Below the pieces are notes generated by a model. It saw nothing but the letters and a program-made list of their open reading frames with translations, did not search any database and was not told where the DNA came from. A program made the translations under genes and the position numbers. This document shows, one piece after another, positions 37,776 to 38,772 of a stretch of DNA of 38,772 bases; the stretch's first letter is position 1; the number at the start of each line of letters is the position of its first letter. The stretch comes from Rubrobacter sp. (GTDB lineage: Bacteria > Actinomycetota > Rubrobacteria > Rubrobacterales > Rubrobacteraceae). The stretch covers positions 1 to 38,772 of the forward strand of contig JACCWD010000202.1 in assembly GCA_013697825.1 (NCBI GenBank), given 5' to 3'.

Positions 37776-38659
37776 TGAAGTCTCCGGGTAGCGGGTTTCC
37801 GCAGAAGATCCTGTTAGCCACCGACGGCTCCGAAGACGCGGCCCTCGCCCTGCGGGCGGCGGTGGATCTCACAAACAAAGCCGATTCGGAGCTGCACGTG
37901 GCCCACGCCTGGCAGACCGCTCCGCCCTATTCCCACCCGGCCATTGCGATGGCAACGGACTCCGGCGCTTGTGAAGAGGAAGCCCAGAAAGTTCTCTTTG
38001 AGCAACTGGATGCGCTGGAGGCGGCGGGAGGAATGGCGGCGGGTGCCCACCTCCTCCGGGGAAGACCGTCCGGGGCGATCTCCGACCTGGCGGACGAACT
38101 TGGCGCGGGCCTGATAATCATGGGCAGCCGGGGTCTCGGAGCCGTCAAACGGCTCGTGATGGGGAGCGTCTCCGAGGGCGTCGTGAACCTCGCTTCCTGC
38201 CCGGTTTTGGTGGTGCGGGGTGGCGAGAGGGCGTGGCCGCCTTCCCGTGTGGTCGTCGGCGACGATTCGTCGGAGGGCGCGAAGAGGGCGGGGGAACTCG
38301 CGAGCGGCATCGCGAGCGTACTAAAAATACGGACTTTGCTCTTGCGGGCGCACCACGTGTTCGTGGACGCGTCGGAGGCGGAGAGATTCACGGAGACTAC
38401 GGCCGTGCCGCTCGAAGTCTCGCTAAGTCGGCATGAGATGGCCCTCGATCAACGGGCGGCCGCGCTGGAGAAAAGGTTCGGACACCGCCCGCGCATCCGC
38501 GTCCGGGAAGGGGAGGCGGCCTCCGTCATCCTCGAAGCCTCCGAAGAAGAGGGCGGGGAGCCGGCTTTGATCGCCCTCGGCAGCCGAGGACTCGGGATGC
38601 TCGACCGTCTCAGGCTGGGAAGCGTCTCGATGAAGGTGCTTAGAGCCAATACGGTTTAG
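37775..38659 (+). CDS. Tandem universal stress protein (UspA x2)
   Basis: A 294-residue protein with two UspA domains. Each has an ATP-loop of the G-2x-G-9x-G-S type: MGSRGLGAVKRLVMGSVSEG in the first and LGSRGLGMLDRLRLGSVSMK in the second. The first domain begins KILLATDGSEDA; the second has RVVVGDDSSEGA. ATG 37775 has no SD and sits in the arm of an inverted repeat. CTG leucine codons are more frequent here than in most of the window. Role: stress or starvation response, ligand ATP. Confidence 0.9.
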   Translation: MKSPGSGFPQKILLATDGSEDAALALRAAVDLTNKADSELHVAHAWQTAPPYSHPAIAMATDSGACEEEAQKVLFEQLDALEAAGGMAAGAHLLRGRPSGAISDLADELGAGLIIMGSRGLGAVKRLVMGSVSEGVVNLASCPVLVVRGGERAWPPSRVVVGDDSSEGAKRAGELASGIASVLKIRTLLLRAHHVFVDASEAERFTETTAVPLEVSLSRHEMALDQRAAALEKRFGHRPRIRVREGEAASVILEASEEEGGEPALIALGSRGLGMLDRLRLGSVSMKVLRANTV

Positions 38660-38718
38660 ATAAGGAGAACAACCGCTTCGCGAAAGGGTTTGGTCGGTTG
38701 AGGCCAGGCGCGGTGACT

Positions 38719-38772
38719 TGGTTTTTTGACCCCGAAGTTGGACATCTTGCGTTTGACGACGCGAGGATTGGC
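38719..38772. mobile_element. Possible insertion-sequence end
   Basis: GACCCCGAAGTTGGACA at 38728-38744, with a T-run before it, resembles the termini of IS3/IS150-type elements, which often read ...CCCCnAAnGTTnGACA. The window stops before any transposase appears. Bases 38660-38718 hold an AAGGAGAAC-like ribosome site with no start codon after it. Confidence 0.3.

Overview
The window looks like chromosomal DNA of a Rubrobacter-like actinobacterium (inference). The DNA is GC-rich, Leu codons are dominated by CTC, TTG and GTG starts are common after strong Shine-Dalgarno (SD) sequences, and the gene neighbourhoods (iscS - iscU/mnmA fusion, SigB/F-type sigma factor, alaS-ruvX-mltG, rel-hisS) fit that lineage. 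No rRNA, tRNA or CRISPR array was seen. Most genes from 1 to 35.8 kb lie on the minus strand.

Layout. 1-0.19 kb: the tail of a possible transposase, then a 14-bp tandem repeat. 0.19-3.85 kb: a complete riboflavin operon (ribD-ribE-ribBA-ribH) behind an FMN riboswitch and a readable promoter. 4.0-4.7 kb: rpe, whose product shares ribulose 5-phosphate with RibBA. 4.9-5.9 kb (+): a membrane-anchored HNH nuclease overlapping a small unknown gene. 5.9-8.3 kb: type IV pilus genes pilT and pilC. 8.4-12.7 kb: alaS-ruvX-mltG. 12.8-17.4 kb: iscS, an IscU-MnmA fusion, two small membrane proteins, a degenerate RsbW-like protein and a SigB/F-type sigma factor. 17.5-18.5 kb: a lipoprotein, divergent from aspS (+, 18.7-20.5 kb), with a palindrome over the lipoprotein promoter. 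20.5-25.9 kb: a run of rel, a metallo-beta-lactamase-fold hydrolase, hisS, a class III sirtuin and an unknown gene.

26.0-33.0 kb is an accessory redox and stress region. It holds an ABM monooxygenase-like protein, a DJ-1/PfpI protein, a PPOX-fold flavin protein, a three-subunit molybdenum aldehyde oxidase of the PaoABC type, a SnoaL-like protein, an acidic duplicated microprotein (with a possible ATC-started ORF in front of it) and a DoxX protein. 33.2-35.8 kb: an ABC1/UbiB kinase-like protein and a phasin-like protein. 35.9-38.7 kb (+): a KhtT/KhtU potassium-proton antiporter and a tandem universal stress protein. The last ~60 bases resemble an insertion-sequence end.

Main points for a second look: the IscU-MnmA fusion, which keeps the scaffold fold but appears to have lost one scaffold cysteine; a set of -10 boxes 6-9 nt from start codons that lack an SD (pilT, rel, alaS, iscS), pointing to leaderless mRNAs; the palindrome between the lipoprotein gene and aspS; and three families of low-complexity intergenic repeats, mostly placed just after stop codons.
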